Shown here piece after piece: positions 51,207 through 58,928 of a stretch of 64,000 nucleotides of DNA. The first letter of the stretch is position 1; every line of letters starts with the position of its first letter. The position numbers and the translations under genes were made by a program. Source of the DNA: Bacillus sp. RO1 (lineage in GTDB: Bacteria; Bacillota; Bacilli; Bacillales; Bacillaceae_I). Where the stretch lies: positions 1 to 64,000 of the forward strand of contig NZ_JAAZWB010000054.1 of the NCBI RefSeq assembly GCF_012524115.1, written 5' to 3'. The notes under the pieces were generated by a model that saw only the letters and a program-made list of their open reading frames with translations, did not search any database and was not told the origin of the DNA.

Positions 51207-52025
51207 TTGGAAAAGGTTTTTGGTTATGTTCGTGTTTCCACTGAAACGCAAGCTGAAAAAGGTTATGGAAAAGATGTTCAAGAAAATGCAATCAAAGAAT
51301 ACTGCAAAGCAAAAGGACTAAAACTCGTTGAAACTTTCAGGGATTTGGGGGTTAGTGGAGCTTTAATTGAACGAGATGGACTTACAGAGTTGCTAGCTGC
51401 TCTTTCTGATAGTGAAGTGAAAAAGGTTGTTGTAATGAATACAAGTCGTTTGTGGCGTGAAGATACTGCAAAGGTTTTAATCAAGCGTGATTTACAGAAG
51501 ATTAACGCAAACATAGTTAGCATCGAGCAAAAGGACTACAACATTTATAGTAAAGAGCCTAACGATTTCTTAGTAAACGGCATGATGGAATTACTTGACC
51601 AATACGACCGCCTAAGCATAAACAAGAAGCTAGCCAAGGGAAGGCGTCAAAAGGCTCGTAGTGGTATAAAGGCTTGCGGTAATGCCCCAATAGGTTACAA
51701 GTGGAAGCATGAAGGAGTCGATAAGCCATTAGTAGTAACTGATGAAGAAAAAGCACCAATTGTAAATACCATTTTCAAAAGTTACTTAGAATTGAAGTCA
51801 ATCGGTAAGGTTCAAAAGAACTTGCAAGAGAAGGGCTACAAGACGCAACAAGGAAAAGATTTTTCAACTATGGCGATCCGTAATATTCTGACTAACAGAT
51901 TTTATCTAGGTGAGGTTAAGCATTCAGACTTAAACGTAAAAGGTCAACATGAGCCATTAATTAATAAAATTACTTTCGGAAAAGTTCAATCTCAACTAAA
52001 AAGAAACAATCGAAAGGGGGCGTAA
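51207..52025 (+). CDS. Short serine recombinase (resolvase plus recombinase domain, no zinc ribbon)
   Basis: The 272-residue protein has the catalytic domain (VFGYVRVSTETQAEKG with nucleophile Ser; NTSRLWREDTAKVL) and a following DNA-binding recombinase domain (RQKARSGIKACGNAPIGYKW..., TMAIRNILTNRFYLGEV). It lacks the zinc ribbon and coiled coil of large integrases. TTG 51207 with AAGGTGG eight bases upstream is preferred over an upstream start. It may be a resolvase, an invertase, or a helper of the large recombinase. Confidence 0.88.
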   Translation: MEKVFGYVRVSTETQAEKGYGKDVQENAIKEYCKAKGLKLVETFRDLGVSGALIERDGLTELLAALSDSEVKKVVVMNTSRLWREDTAKVLIKRDLQKINANIVSIEQKDYNIYSKEPNDFLVNGMMELLDQYDRLSINKKLAKGRRQKARSGIKACGNAPIGYKWKHEGVDKPLVVTDEEKAPIVNTIFKSYLELKSIGKVQKNLQEKGYKTQQGKDFSTMAIRNILTNRFYLGEVKHSDLNVKGQHEPLINKITFGKVQSQLKRNNRKGA

Positions 52026-52028
52026 ATA

Positions 52029-52217
52029 GTGAAATTCGACATTGAGAAATTAAGGGAGCTTCCTAGAAAATCTTCAAAGGACTACTTAGAGCTAATGCAT
52101 CTAGCTCTTAAAATGAACGATAAGGAGTGGTTTGAAGATTTGGCAAAAGAAAAGGAGCGAATTGAAAAACTAGAAGTGGAAATAAAGACCGAGTTAGGTT
52201 GGAAAGGTGATAATTAA
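52029..52217 (+). CDS. Small hypothetical protein
   Basis: The 62-residue acidic helical protein (MKFDIEKLRELPRKSSKDYL...) starts at GTG 52029 with AAGGGGG upstream, three bases after the recombinase stop, and its stop abuts the next ATG. The tight packing supports a three-gene operon. Not recognised. Confidence 0.65.
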   Translation: MKFDIEKLRELPRKSSKDYLELMHLALKMNDKEWFEDLAKEKERIEKLEVEIKTELGWKGDN

Positions 52218-52568
52218 ATGGAGTTAAACAATTATCTTAGTTTGTTTGATGACTATATAGTAGCGCCAGGATTCAACAGGTCTGATATATCAAAATGGTT
52301 TAGCATGAATAAGCATAAAGACAATAATAGAGGTGTTTATGCAATTCTAAATTATAAACTTGAAATATTATATATTGGTTCTTCAATTGACCTAAGGAAT
52401 AGAGTACCGCACCACCTGTATCAAGATAAACTGACAGGGTACTTTCAAGATGTATTATTAGTTGGAATCAAATATGTTGCTGAAGGTGATGTTACTGGTT
52501 TGGAGAGGGACTACATTAGAAAACTTAAACCAAAACTAAACAAGTATCGATATAATTTTAGAAGTTAG
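52218..52568 (+). CDS. GIY-YIG nuclease domain protein
   Basis: The 116-residue protein has the single domain GVYAILNYKLEILYIGSSIDLRNR with the catalytic Arg, and the metal-binding Glu in GLERDYIRKLKPKLN. The family includes homing endonucleases and repair nucleases. It is last of the operon starting with the short serine recombinase. Substrate unknown. Confidence 0.85.
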   Translation: MELNNYLSLFDDYIVAPGFNRSDISKWFSMNKHKDNNRGVYAILNYKLEILYIGSSIDLRNRVPHHLYQDKLTGYFQDVLLVGIKYVAEGDVTGLERDYIRKLKPKLNKYRYNFRS

Positions 52569-52571
52569 AAT

Positions 52572-52793
52572 TTAATCTCTATTATCAGAAAAATCAATTA
52601 TTTCTCGTATATCTTCTATATTTAAAGCATCAGCTATCTTCTCAATATGTTGAAAGTTGATGTTTTTTCTTTTTTGATTTGCTAGTTCACTCAATGCCGC
52701 ATGACGTATGTCAGTAAGTCGGGATAACTCTCTTAGCGATAGATTTTTATTTTCTAAAATGTTATGGATTTTAACTATTACTTTTTTTGCCAT
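52572..52793 (-). CDS. Cro/CI-type HTH regulator
   Basis: The 73-residue protein has a single XRE HTH domain (ILENKNLSLRELSRLTDIRHAALSELANQKRKNIN). ATG 52793 follows AGAGGGG. It is convergent with the GIY-YIG gene and divergent from the exported protein gene. It probably represses element genes; target unknown. Confidence 0.85.
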   Translation of the reverse strand: MAKKVIVKIHNILENKNLSLRELSRLTDIRHAALSELANQKRKNINFQHIEKIADALNIEDIREIIDFSDNRD

Positions 52794-52913
52794 ATAACCC
52801 CTCTTTAAATAAGCCATTGACTAATAGCAAAAATCTACCATATAATAAATTTCGTTGTGGTACGCTAATGCGTAACATTTAAAAATAAAGAGTAGTATGA
52901 AAGGGAGTTAGTA

Positions 52914-53525
52914 ATGGGAAATAAGAAATCTAATAGCATATCTCCAAAACAAGGATGCCTTCTTATTTGTTTAATCATTCTTTGTTTGGGCGTTTGGATT
53001 GCCGTTTTTTCTGTTATGTTCGAGGATGATAGGCAGACAGTAGTTAAAGAAGAAAATAAATTAAAAAATGAAGATGTGAAAGAAAAATCACCTAAAGGTG
53101 ATGTACAATCCCAAGTTGAAAAAGTAATTTCAGGTATCCTTGGAAAGAAAACCAACTATGGTGACCAAAGGATTTTAGAATTACAAGTTAATGACCACTA
53201 TGGTACAAGCGATGAGGAAGATAAAATTATTATTGCTACTATACTTGGCAATGAAAATTTAACAACTAATCTTACGAGAAAAGGAATGTTATTAGACTCT
53301 GTAAAATTATTTAAGGAGTTATTCGCATTAGAAAATTCACAAGAAGTGACTCTAATATGGCAGTATCCATTAGTTGATGTTAGTGGAAATACAAAAAATG
53401 AAACAGTCTTAAAGATTTCACTTGATAGAGAAAGTGCGTCAAATATTAATTGGGACTCATTCGATAATGAAAATTTAAAAATTGTTGCAAATGAATATTG
53501 GGAGCACTCTTCTATACAAAATTAA
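52914..53525 (+). CDS. Membrane-anchored hypothetical protein
   Basis: The 203-residue protein has one hydrophobic helix at about residues 14-35 (CLLICLIILCLGVWIAVFSV), a charged linker, and a soluble domain with alternating beta and helix (GDQRILELQVNDHYG...VTLIWQYPLVDV). GGGAG precedes the ATG. Not recognised. Confidence 0.75.
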   Translation: MGNKKSNSISPKQGCLLICLIILCLGVWIAVFSVMFEDDRQTVVKEENKLKNEDVKEKSPKGDVQSQVEKVISGILGKKTNYGDQRILELQVNDHYGTSDEEDKIIIATILGNENLTTNLTRKGMLLDSVKLFKELFALENSQEVTLIWQYPLVDVSGNTKNETVLKISLDRESASNINWDSFDNENLKIVANEYWEHSSIQN

Positions 53526-53903
53526 TAACTAGAAATATTTAGGGAGACCGAGCAAGTTAAACTGCTTGGTCTTTTTTTGTGTGAAAATATATGCCGACTT
53601 AAAAAAATTGACCAATTTAATATAAGTTACTATGTGGATGAAAACATTTGTGTAACTTACGAGATTGGTTGCTAAGCAATTTAACAATATGTCACCACAA
53701 TTACCCTTTGATTTAAACTATCGTTGGAAAACGAAGGGCTCTCGTGGTAATAACAAGTAGTTACATGTGCAGTGCTTTTATAAAGGATTTTCTTAAAGGG
53801 TCTCTTGTAATTAAGTACTTAATCTATCAACCAATCACCACTATAAACTTATCAAACTTAAAATACTTATCACCTTAAAACAAAAATTAAGGAGATGGTC
53901 GAA
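53526..53903. other. Non-coding stretch with inverted repeats, possible replication origin
   Basis: TAAGTTAC (53623-53630) and GTAACTTA (53652-53659) are perfect 8-bp inverted arms. Further along, TCGTT-GGAA-AACGA forms a small hairpin within a CCCTT...AAGGG frame (about 53703-53738). A weak terminator-like motif follows the upstream gene near 53545-53577. The location upstream of a Rep-like gene suggests, but does not prove, a double-strand origin. Confidence 0.4.
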
Positions 53904-54710
53904 ATGCAAGTAAAAGTGTCATTAGACAAAATAAAGTTGGAATACTCGGATATACCAGTATCCTTCTTGAAATTATTAGAGGACGAGGGAAAGATTGCAG
54001 ATATAAAAAGTGTAGAAGGTTTTCGTTATCACCAATGCCTAAAGGTTCAAAAAACAAATGGGGCATATATTAAGCTTTATTATCAACCAAAGAATGAAAC
54101 ATGGAAACCAGTTGGTAAGCTTCATATAGAAACCCATCCCAAAAATATAGAAGCATTCTCTACTTTTTTAACTACATTAAAAGAAATTAGTAAGGGTGTT
54201 TATTTTATTGCTACAGATGTGGCATTTGATATTCCCGTTCCACTTAACAATATATTCGTTACTTCTAATACAGGAAGGAAGATGAACTTATTTAATGGTA
54301 CAAGATATTTTGGTGGAAAGGGTCAACGGGGAAAAAATGGTTTCTGCCGAATATATGACAAAAAACAAGAATTGCTAAACAGAGGTTTAATTAATGATGA
54401 ATTAACTAGAGTGGAAATAGTTTATAAATCTAGCGGGAAAATTGAGTTGAAGGAGCTTGTTCAACATCCTCCATCTTTTAATAAGTTTTACTCTGGGTGG
54501 ATAATTAATACAAATATTAGAATACCACCGATTTATAAAGCTATGATTATTTGCTTGCAAAACGGTGACATGACGATAAATGAGTTTTCTAGGCATTATA
54601 GAAGGGTTTTGAAAAGACAGTTGAATGGTCAGGCAGGTATAAACTTTGACGAACTATTAAGAAATGTTTGGATCGAACAGGTATCGAATATTAGTAGGTT
54701 CGTGTTGTAA
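53904..54710 (+). CDS. Replication-initiator-like protein (Rep_trans-like)
   Basis: The 268-residue protein contains NLFNGTRYFGGKGQRGKNGF, RIYDKKQELLNRG and TRVEIVYK. That order resembles the G-S-x-x-x-D-x-x-x-R-I-Y-D-K and R-x-E-x-E motifs of Rep_trans proteins of rolling-circle plasmids and integrative elements. ATG 53904 has AAGGAG nine bases upstream. If correct, the excised element could replicate. The call is by motif and not secure. Confidence 0.6.
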   Translation: MQVKVSLDKIKLEYSDIPVSFLKLLEDEGKIADIKSVEGFRYHQCLKVQKTNGAYIKLYYQPKNETWKPVGKLHIETHPKNIEAFSTFLTTLKEISKGVYFIATDVAFDIPVPLNNIFVTSNTGRKMNLFNGTRYFGGKGQRGKNGFCRIYDKKQELLNRGLINDELTRVEIVYKSSGKIELKELVQHPPSFNKFYSGWIINTNIRIPPIYKAMIICLQNGDMTINEFSRHYRRVLKRQLNGQAGINFDELLRNVWIEQVSNISRFVL

Positions 54711-54785
54711 TAGCTAGTTTTAAGGTCGTATACTAATCGCTATTCACTAACTTAAAAGATTTTACAAACTATAGAGGTGAATGAA

Positions 54786-54938
54786 ATGAATGAAAATTAT
54801 AGCTCAAGTTTAATAAAACAGAACGAATCGGAACTTAAAAAAGTAGAAGCAATTAAGACTCTTGCAGAGTTAATAAAAAAATATGCGGGCGCTGACGCAT
54901 TATCAAAGGGTAGTAATAATAGTAAATCGTCTTGCTAG
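54786..54938 (+). CDS. Small hypothetical protein upstream of the integrase
   Basis: The 50-residue peptide (MNENYSSSLIKQNESELKKVEAI...) has GAGGTGA upstream and ends 12 bp before the large recombinase. It could be a directionality-type accessory or merely a leader peptide. Not recognised. Confidence 0.6.
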   Translation: MNENYSSSLIKQNESELKKVEAIKTLAELIKKYAGADALSKGSNNSKSSC

Positions 54939-54950
54939 GGGGTTTTATCA

Positions 54951-56498
54951 ATGGGAGAAAGAGAAAGGGCAGCAATTTATATAAGAGTTTCAACAGAGGA
55001 GCAAAAGCAAGGACACTCACTTGAAGCACAAGAGAGTATTCTTAAAGAGTTTGCTGAAAGAAAGGGGTACGAAATATACGATGTATATAGCGATGGAGGA
55101 TACTCGGGCAAAAACTTTGATAGACCTGAAATACAAAGGCTATTTAATGATTTAACTAACAATAGAATAGATGTAATTTTAGTTTGGAAAGTTGACCGTC
55201 TCTCACGCAACAATACGGATGTAGTATCACTTATAGATAATGAATTAACTCCAAGAAATAAAAAATTGATAATTACATCTATTGACATGGACTCATCCTC
55301 ACCAACAGGGCATATGTTTATTTCCTTACTTAGTACATTTGCTCGGTATGAAAGAGCAACGATTATAGACCGTGTAAATGCAGGAATGCAAAAAAGAGCA
55401 GAAAAGGGTTACTGGAATGGTGGTTCAATCCTAGGTTATGATTCCGTCGATAAGCGGTTAATTATTAACGAGCAAGAGAGTGCAATTGTAAGGGAAATAT
55501 TTAAACTTAGGGCTGACGGAAAAGGATATAAATTTATAGCAAATACATTAAATAATAGGGGAATAAAAACTAAGAAAGGTAAAAGTTTCAGTATCCCAGC
55601 AATTAAGCTTATTGTTAATAATCATATATATATTGGTAAGATGGTATGGAAGAAACATCAAGAATGGAGTACAAAGAGAAGAGCGGGGAAAGCAGAGCCT
55701 ATAATTGTTGACGGTGTTCACGAAGCTATCATTGAACAAGAATTATGGACAAAGGTTCAAGAGATAAACGAGTTCCAAAAGAAATCATTTACTTCTAATA
55801 GAAACTTTAAAGGTAACTTCTTTCTAACAGGTTTATTAAAATGTCCTAAATGTGGTGCTGGAACGGTAATGAGTAAATCTAAAAAGAAAAATAGTGATGA
55901 GTACCATCTTTATTATATGTGCCAAGCATATCATAATAAGGGGAAATCCGTATGCGGTACGAATTTAATAAAGAAAGAAGAAGTTGAACAAAAAGTATTA
56001 AACGAAATATCATTTTTAGTGAATAACGATGAAATTTTTAATGAATTGATAAACGAGCTTAATAGTGATAATGATAAAGCGAATGAAATATTTTTATCTG
56101 ATTTAAAGGCTTTGAATAGACAACTTAAAAAGGCTTATGATAAACGGTCAAAGCTAGATAATGACTATTTTGAAGGCAATCTAGAAATTGGAACTTACAA
56201 TCGCTTAATGAGTGATTTACAACAAGAGATTGAGATGTTAGAAAGAAATATCAGAAAAGCAGAAAGCGAAAAAAATAGAAATGAATCAGCGATAGATAAG
56301 GAAGAAATAATTTATACTCTAAAAAATTTCAATAGATTTTTTGAGATAGTAAACGATGAGGAAAAAAAGTTACTTGTTAGGTCATTAATTAAAGAAATAC
56401 ACATGGAAGAGAACCGGAAGGACATTAAAAAGATAACCTTCTGGTTTTCTTCTGCTCAAAGTTTACCATCTAATAAAGTGAGCAGAACCGTACCATAA
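54951..56498 (+). CDS. Large serine recombinase, probable integrase of the rlmH island
   Basis: The 515-residue protein has a resolvase-type catalytic domain (AAIYIRVSTEEQKQGHSLEAQE, nucleophile Ser14; KVDRLSRNNTD), a recombinase domain (about 165-270), a zinc ribbon (CPKCGAG ... MCQAYHNKGKSVCG), and a coiled coil (about 380-450). This is the integrase-type layout also used by staphylococcal Ccr proteins. AGGGGG precedes the ATG. The last codons, SRTVP-stop, lie within the right att repeat, so the gene's 3' end depends on integration state. Confidence 0.93.
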   Translation: MGERERAAIYIRVSTEEQKQGHSLEAQESILKEFAERKGYEIYDVYSDGGYSGKNFDRPEIQRLFNDLTNNRIDVILVWKVDRLSRNNTDVVSLIDNELTPRNKKLIITSIDMDSSSPTGHMFISLLSTFARYERATIIDRVNAGMQKRAEKGYWNGGSILGYDSVDKRLIINEQESAIVREIFKLRADGKGYKFIANTLNNRGIKTKKGKSFSIPAIKLIVNNHIYIGKMVWKKHQEWSTKRRAGKAEPIIVDGVHEAIIEQELWTKVQEINEFQKKSFTSNRNFKGNFFLTGLLKCPKCGAGTVMSKSKKKNSDEYHLYYMCQAYHNKGKSVCGTNLIKKEEVEQKVLNEISFLVNNDEIFNELINELNSDNDKANEIFLSDLKALNRQLKKAYDKRSKLDNDYFEGNLEIGTYNRLMSDLQQEIEMLERNIRKAESEKNRNESAIDKEEIIYTLKNFNRFFEIVNDEEKKLLVRSLIKEIHMEENRKDIKKITFWFSSAQSLPSNKVSRTVP

Positions 56499-56500
56499 GT
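56485..56500. repeat. Right attachment site (att), displaced original rlmH 3' end
   Basis: GAACCGTACCATAAGT followed by AA reads, in the rlmH frame, Glu-Pro-Tyr-His-Lys-stop. It differs from the present rlmH end only at wobble positions and in the stop codon. It overlaps the last codons of the recombinase in another frame. Confidence 0.85.
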
Positions 56501-56586
56501 AAATGAGGTTTTACTAAAAAAACAACCTTTTTAGTTACAATTGCTGTATTAAATGTGTAGGCAAGTTATTATAAACACAATTATTA

Positions 56587-56624
56587 AGCCTGATTCCCAA
56601 ATTTACAGGGGATCAGGCTTTTTG
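56587..56624 (+). terminator. Terminator right of the island, probably the former rlmH terminator
   Basis: AGCCTGAT and ATCAGGCT form an 8-bp stem extended by CCC/GGG, followed by TTTTTGATTTTT. It lies 88 bp after the displaced rlmH end. Confidence 0.88.
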
Positions 56625-56840
56625 ATTTTTGAGAAAATGTATTTGGTTGTCCAGACGAATAAATTTATTTGCAACATACAGTACTAAAATAAAATAAGAT
56701 TTCCGTTATTTATATTCTTTATCATATAAATAAACTCCTTATTATATTCATTCACTTTTTCCCTGTCTACTATTAGGAAGGTAAGGATTATACTTAGGCG
56801 CTATTTAAAATTTATAATACCTTTAATCACCATTATTCAT

Positions 56841-57416
56841 TTAGCGAAATTTTATTGTCACACCATCCGTTAGCATACTGGCCATATGTTTAGCTAATAA
56901 CTTCGGTTCAATTTCTAATCCAGTATTAACCCAATCAATGATAACTGATAAGTGTGCCCCTGCAATGAAGTTTACCAAGTATGATTTATCATTTATGATT
57001 TCAATATTTTTCTTTTGAAATGGCTCAAAACTCTCCCTTACTGATGTTTTTATGGTTTCTAACATTTTCCAACGAAAATTTGAAATCCCATTATTACTTA
57101 ATAATATTTTATAAACCTCTTCGAAATTTTTTACATGTTCAAGTGATGCAAGGATAGGAGGATAAACAATATCTGCAAATGAATGGAATGGCACATTTTT
57201 TATATGGATATTTTGTATTAACCCTTCAAGTGTTTCGCTTTCAATCCTTTCTACTAAATCTTTTTTATCCTTATAGTGATAATAGAATGTTGCTCTATTA
57301 ATATCTGCACGATCAACAATATCTTGTACGGTTACATGTTCGATTCCTTTAATAGTGGAAGCTTCCAATAATGCACGTTTTATTTCATTTCTTGTTTTTT
57401 TTATACGACGATCCAT
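56841..57416 (-). CDS. TetR/AcrR-family transcriptional regulator
   Basis: The 191-residue protein has the N-terminal HTH (RRIKKTRNEIKRALLEAS...VTVQDIVDRADINRATFYYHYKDKKDLVERI) and a variable ligand domain (TetR_C-like, with NFIAGAHLSVIIDWVNTG). It is divergent from the alcohol dehydrogenase gene, with a long inverted repeat between them, so it likely represses that gene or itself. Confidence 0.92.
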   Translation of the reverse strand: MDRRIKKTRNEIKRALLEASTIKGIEHVTVQDIVDRADINRATFYYHYKDKKDLVERIESETLEGLIQNIHIKNVPFHSFADIVYPPILASLEHVKNFEEVYKILLSNNGISNFRWKMLETIKTSVRESFEPFQKKNIEIINDKSYLVNFIAGAHLSVIIDWVNTGLEIEPKLLAKHMASMLTDGVTIKFR

Positions 57417-57512
57417 AATATCTACCTCGATAATTTATCTTTTAATTGTATGATTAAAATTATATAAAGGTTTTATACTATTTTCAGTTTAAATTAAGCA
57501 ATTATCAGCAAA

Positions 57513-57547
57513 AGTTTTAAACAAATATTTGTTTTTTGTTTAAAACT
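57513..57547. promoter_or_regulatory. Long inverted repeat, candidate TetR operator
   Basis: AGTTTTAAACAAA (57513-57525) and TTTGTTTAAAACT (57535-57547) are perfect 13-bp inverted arms with a 9-bp centre, in the intergenic region between the tetR-like gene and the dehydrogenase. Confidence 0.7.
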
Positions 57548-57682
57548 ATACAAATAGAAAGAATCTATTGGTTGTTGTGCAATATTAACTGAATTAAAAT
57601 TATAAACGCTTACACAATAATGAAGGTGAAATTTTTACTTCTCGATAAAATGAAAAATCCTATATAGGAGGTATATAGTGTG

Positions 57683-58726
57683 ATGAAAGCTGCAAAATTT
57701 TATAAAGCTAAAGACTTTAGAATGGAAGAGGTGTCTGCCCCTGCAGTTAAACCAGGACATGCTGTTGTGAATGTAGAATGGATCGGTATTTGTGGTAGTG
57801 ATATTCATGAGTATGTGGCAGGACCACTAAACGCTGTACCTGGAACAATTATGGGACACGAATTCTCAGGTGTTGTAGCAGAAGTAGGAGAAGGCGTTAC
57901 AAATGTTAAAGTAGGTGACCGTGTAGCTTGTATTAACTTAGATGTTTGTGGAGAGTGCAAATATTGTCAAGCTGGGCAACGTAATTTATGTGCAAAAATG
58001 GGGATAGATGGCTATGGTTTACTAGGATTTACAGCTGACGGTGCATTCGCTGAACAAGTATTGCTTGAATCGAAAAACTGTATAAAAATCCCTGATACCT
58101 TATCTCTAGAGCATGCAGCGATGGTAGAACCAGGAGCCGTAACATTACATGCAGTTAATAAATCAAGATTAACAGAAGGAAAAACTGCGGCAGTATTTGG
58201 TGCAGGTCCTATTGGACTTTTACTGGTTATTATGGCAAAGGCGAAAAGTGCTAGCCAAATTATCGTAATAGATGTGGCAGAAGACCGTTTGGAAATGGCA
58301 AAAAAATTAGGGGCAACAACGGTCATTAACCCAATGAAGGAAAACGCGGTTGAAAGAATTAAAGAATTAACAGACGGAGGAGTAGACGTTGCATATGAAG
58401 CAGCTGGTGTACAGCCGACATTCTCTGCTGCAACGAAATGTTTAGCTAAAAATGGAGAACTGATGATTGTCGCGTTATATGAGAAAGAAGTCAGCTTATT
58501 CCCATTAGACTTAACAATGGGCGAAGCAATCATTTCTAACTCATTTTGCTATTCAGAGGAATTTCCGGAAGTAATTGATATTTATGCAAGTAAAATTGTT
58601 GATTTAGACTTATTAATCACGAAAAAAATTCACTTAGATGATTTAGTAGAGGAAGGTTTTGAAACCAACCTTAATGATAAAACACACATTAAAATATTGG
58701 TTACACCAAAACAAAGCAATCTATAA
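57683..58726 (+). CDS. Zinc-dependent alcohol dehydrogenase (butanediol/sorbitol dehydrogenase-like)
   Basis: The 347-residue MDR enzyme has catalytic zinc ligands in GICGSDIHEY and GHEFSGVVAEVGEGV, structural zinc cysteines in CGECKYCQAGQRNLC, and the NAD site VFGAGPIGLLLV. It most resembles (R,R)-butanediol dehydrogenase and polyol dehydrogenases; the substrate is not decided. AGGAGG lies upstream; GTG 57680 is an alternative start three bases earlier. A terminator follows. Confidence 0.92.
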   Translation: MKAAKFYKAKDFRMEEVSAPAVKPGHAVVNVEWIGICGSDIHEYVAGPLNAVPGTIMGHEFSGVVAEVGEGVTNVKVGDRVACINLDVCGECKYCQAGQRNLCAKMGIDGYGLLGFTADGAFAEQVLLESKNCIKIPDTLSLEHAAMVEPGAVTLHAVNKSRLTEGKTAAVFGAGPIGLLLVIMAKAKSASQIIVIDVAEDRLEMAKKLGATTVINPMKENAVERIKELTDGGVDVAYEAAGVQPTFSAATKCLAKNGELMIVALYEKEVSLFPLDLTMGEAIISNSFCYSEEFPEVIDIYASKIVDLDLLITKKIHLDDLVEEGFETNLNDKTHIKILVTPKQSNL

Positions 58727-58727
58727 A

Positions 58728-58757
58728 AACGAAGGGCATATGCTCTTCGTTTTTTTG
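58728..58757 (+). terminator. Terminator after the alcohol dehydrogenase gene
   Basis: ACGAAGGGCA and TGCTCTTCGT form a 10-bp stem with one mismatch and a run of seven T. Confidence 0.88.
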
Positions 58758-58928
58758 TGTGTCCTGTCACATCACAGGAACAGTACCATTAATAGAGGTT
58801 GATTATTAGAGAGGTATATAACAAGATTAGAGATTCAATTTGTAATTAAGTCCCTTGCTACCCCCATATTATATTTTTGCTTATTCGTACTCTATTAGTA
58901 TGAATCCAAAGAATATGAGGGGATCAAT

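Larger units (their letters stand above)
46297..56492. mobile_element. SCC-like integrated island at the 3' end of rlmH (about 10.2 kb)
   Basis: The repeats start 10,196 bp apart. The interior is more AT-rich than the flanks and holds accessory genes only: coiled-coil and phage-like small genes, a type II restriction-modification pair, two serine recombinases, a GIY-YIG nuclease, an XRE regulator, a Rep-like protein. The large serine recombinase ends inside the right repeat. Boundaries are set by the repeat; the exact crossover is unknown, so each end is uncertain by about 12 bases. Confidence 0.85.

Noticed and set aside
52427-52440. GTATCAAGATAAA as a possible internal att site dividing the island
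   Set aside because: It matches only a few bases of the rlmH repeat and lies inside the GIY-YIG coding sequence.
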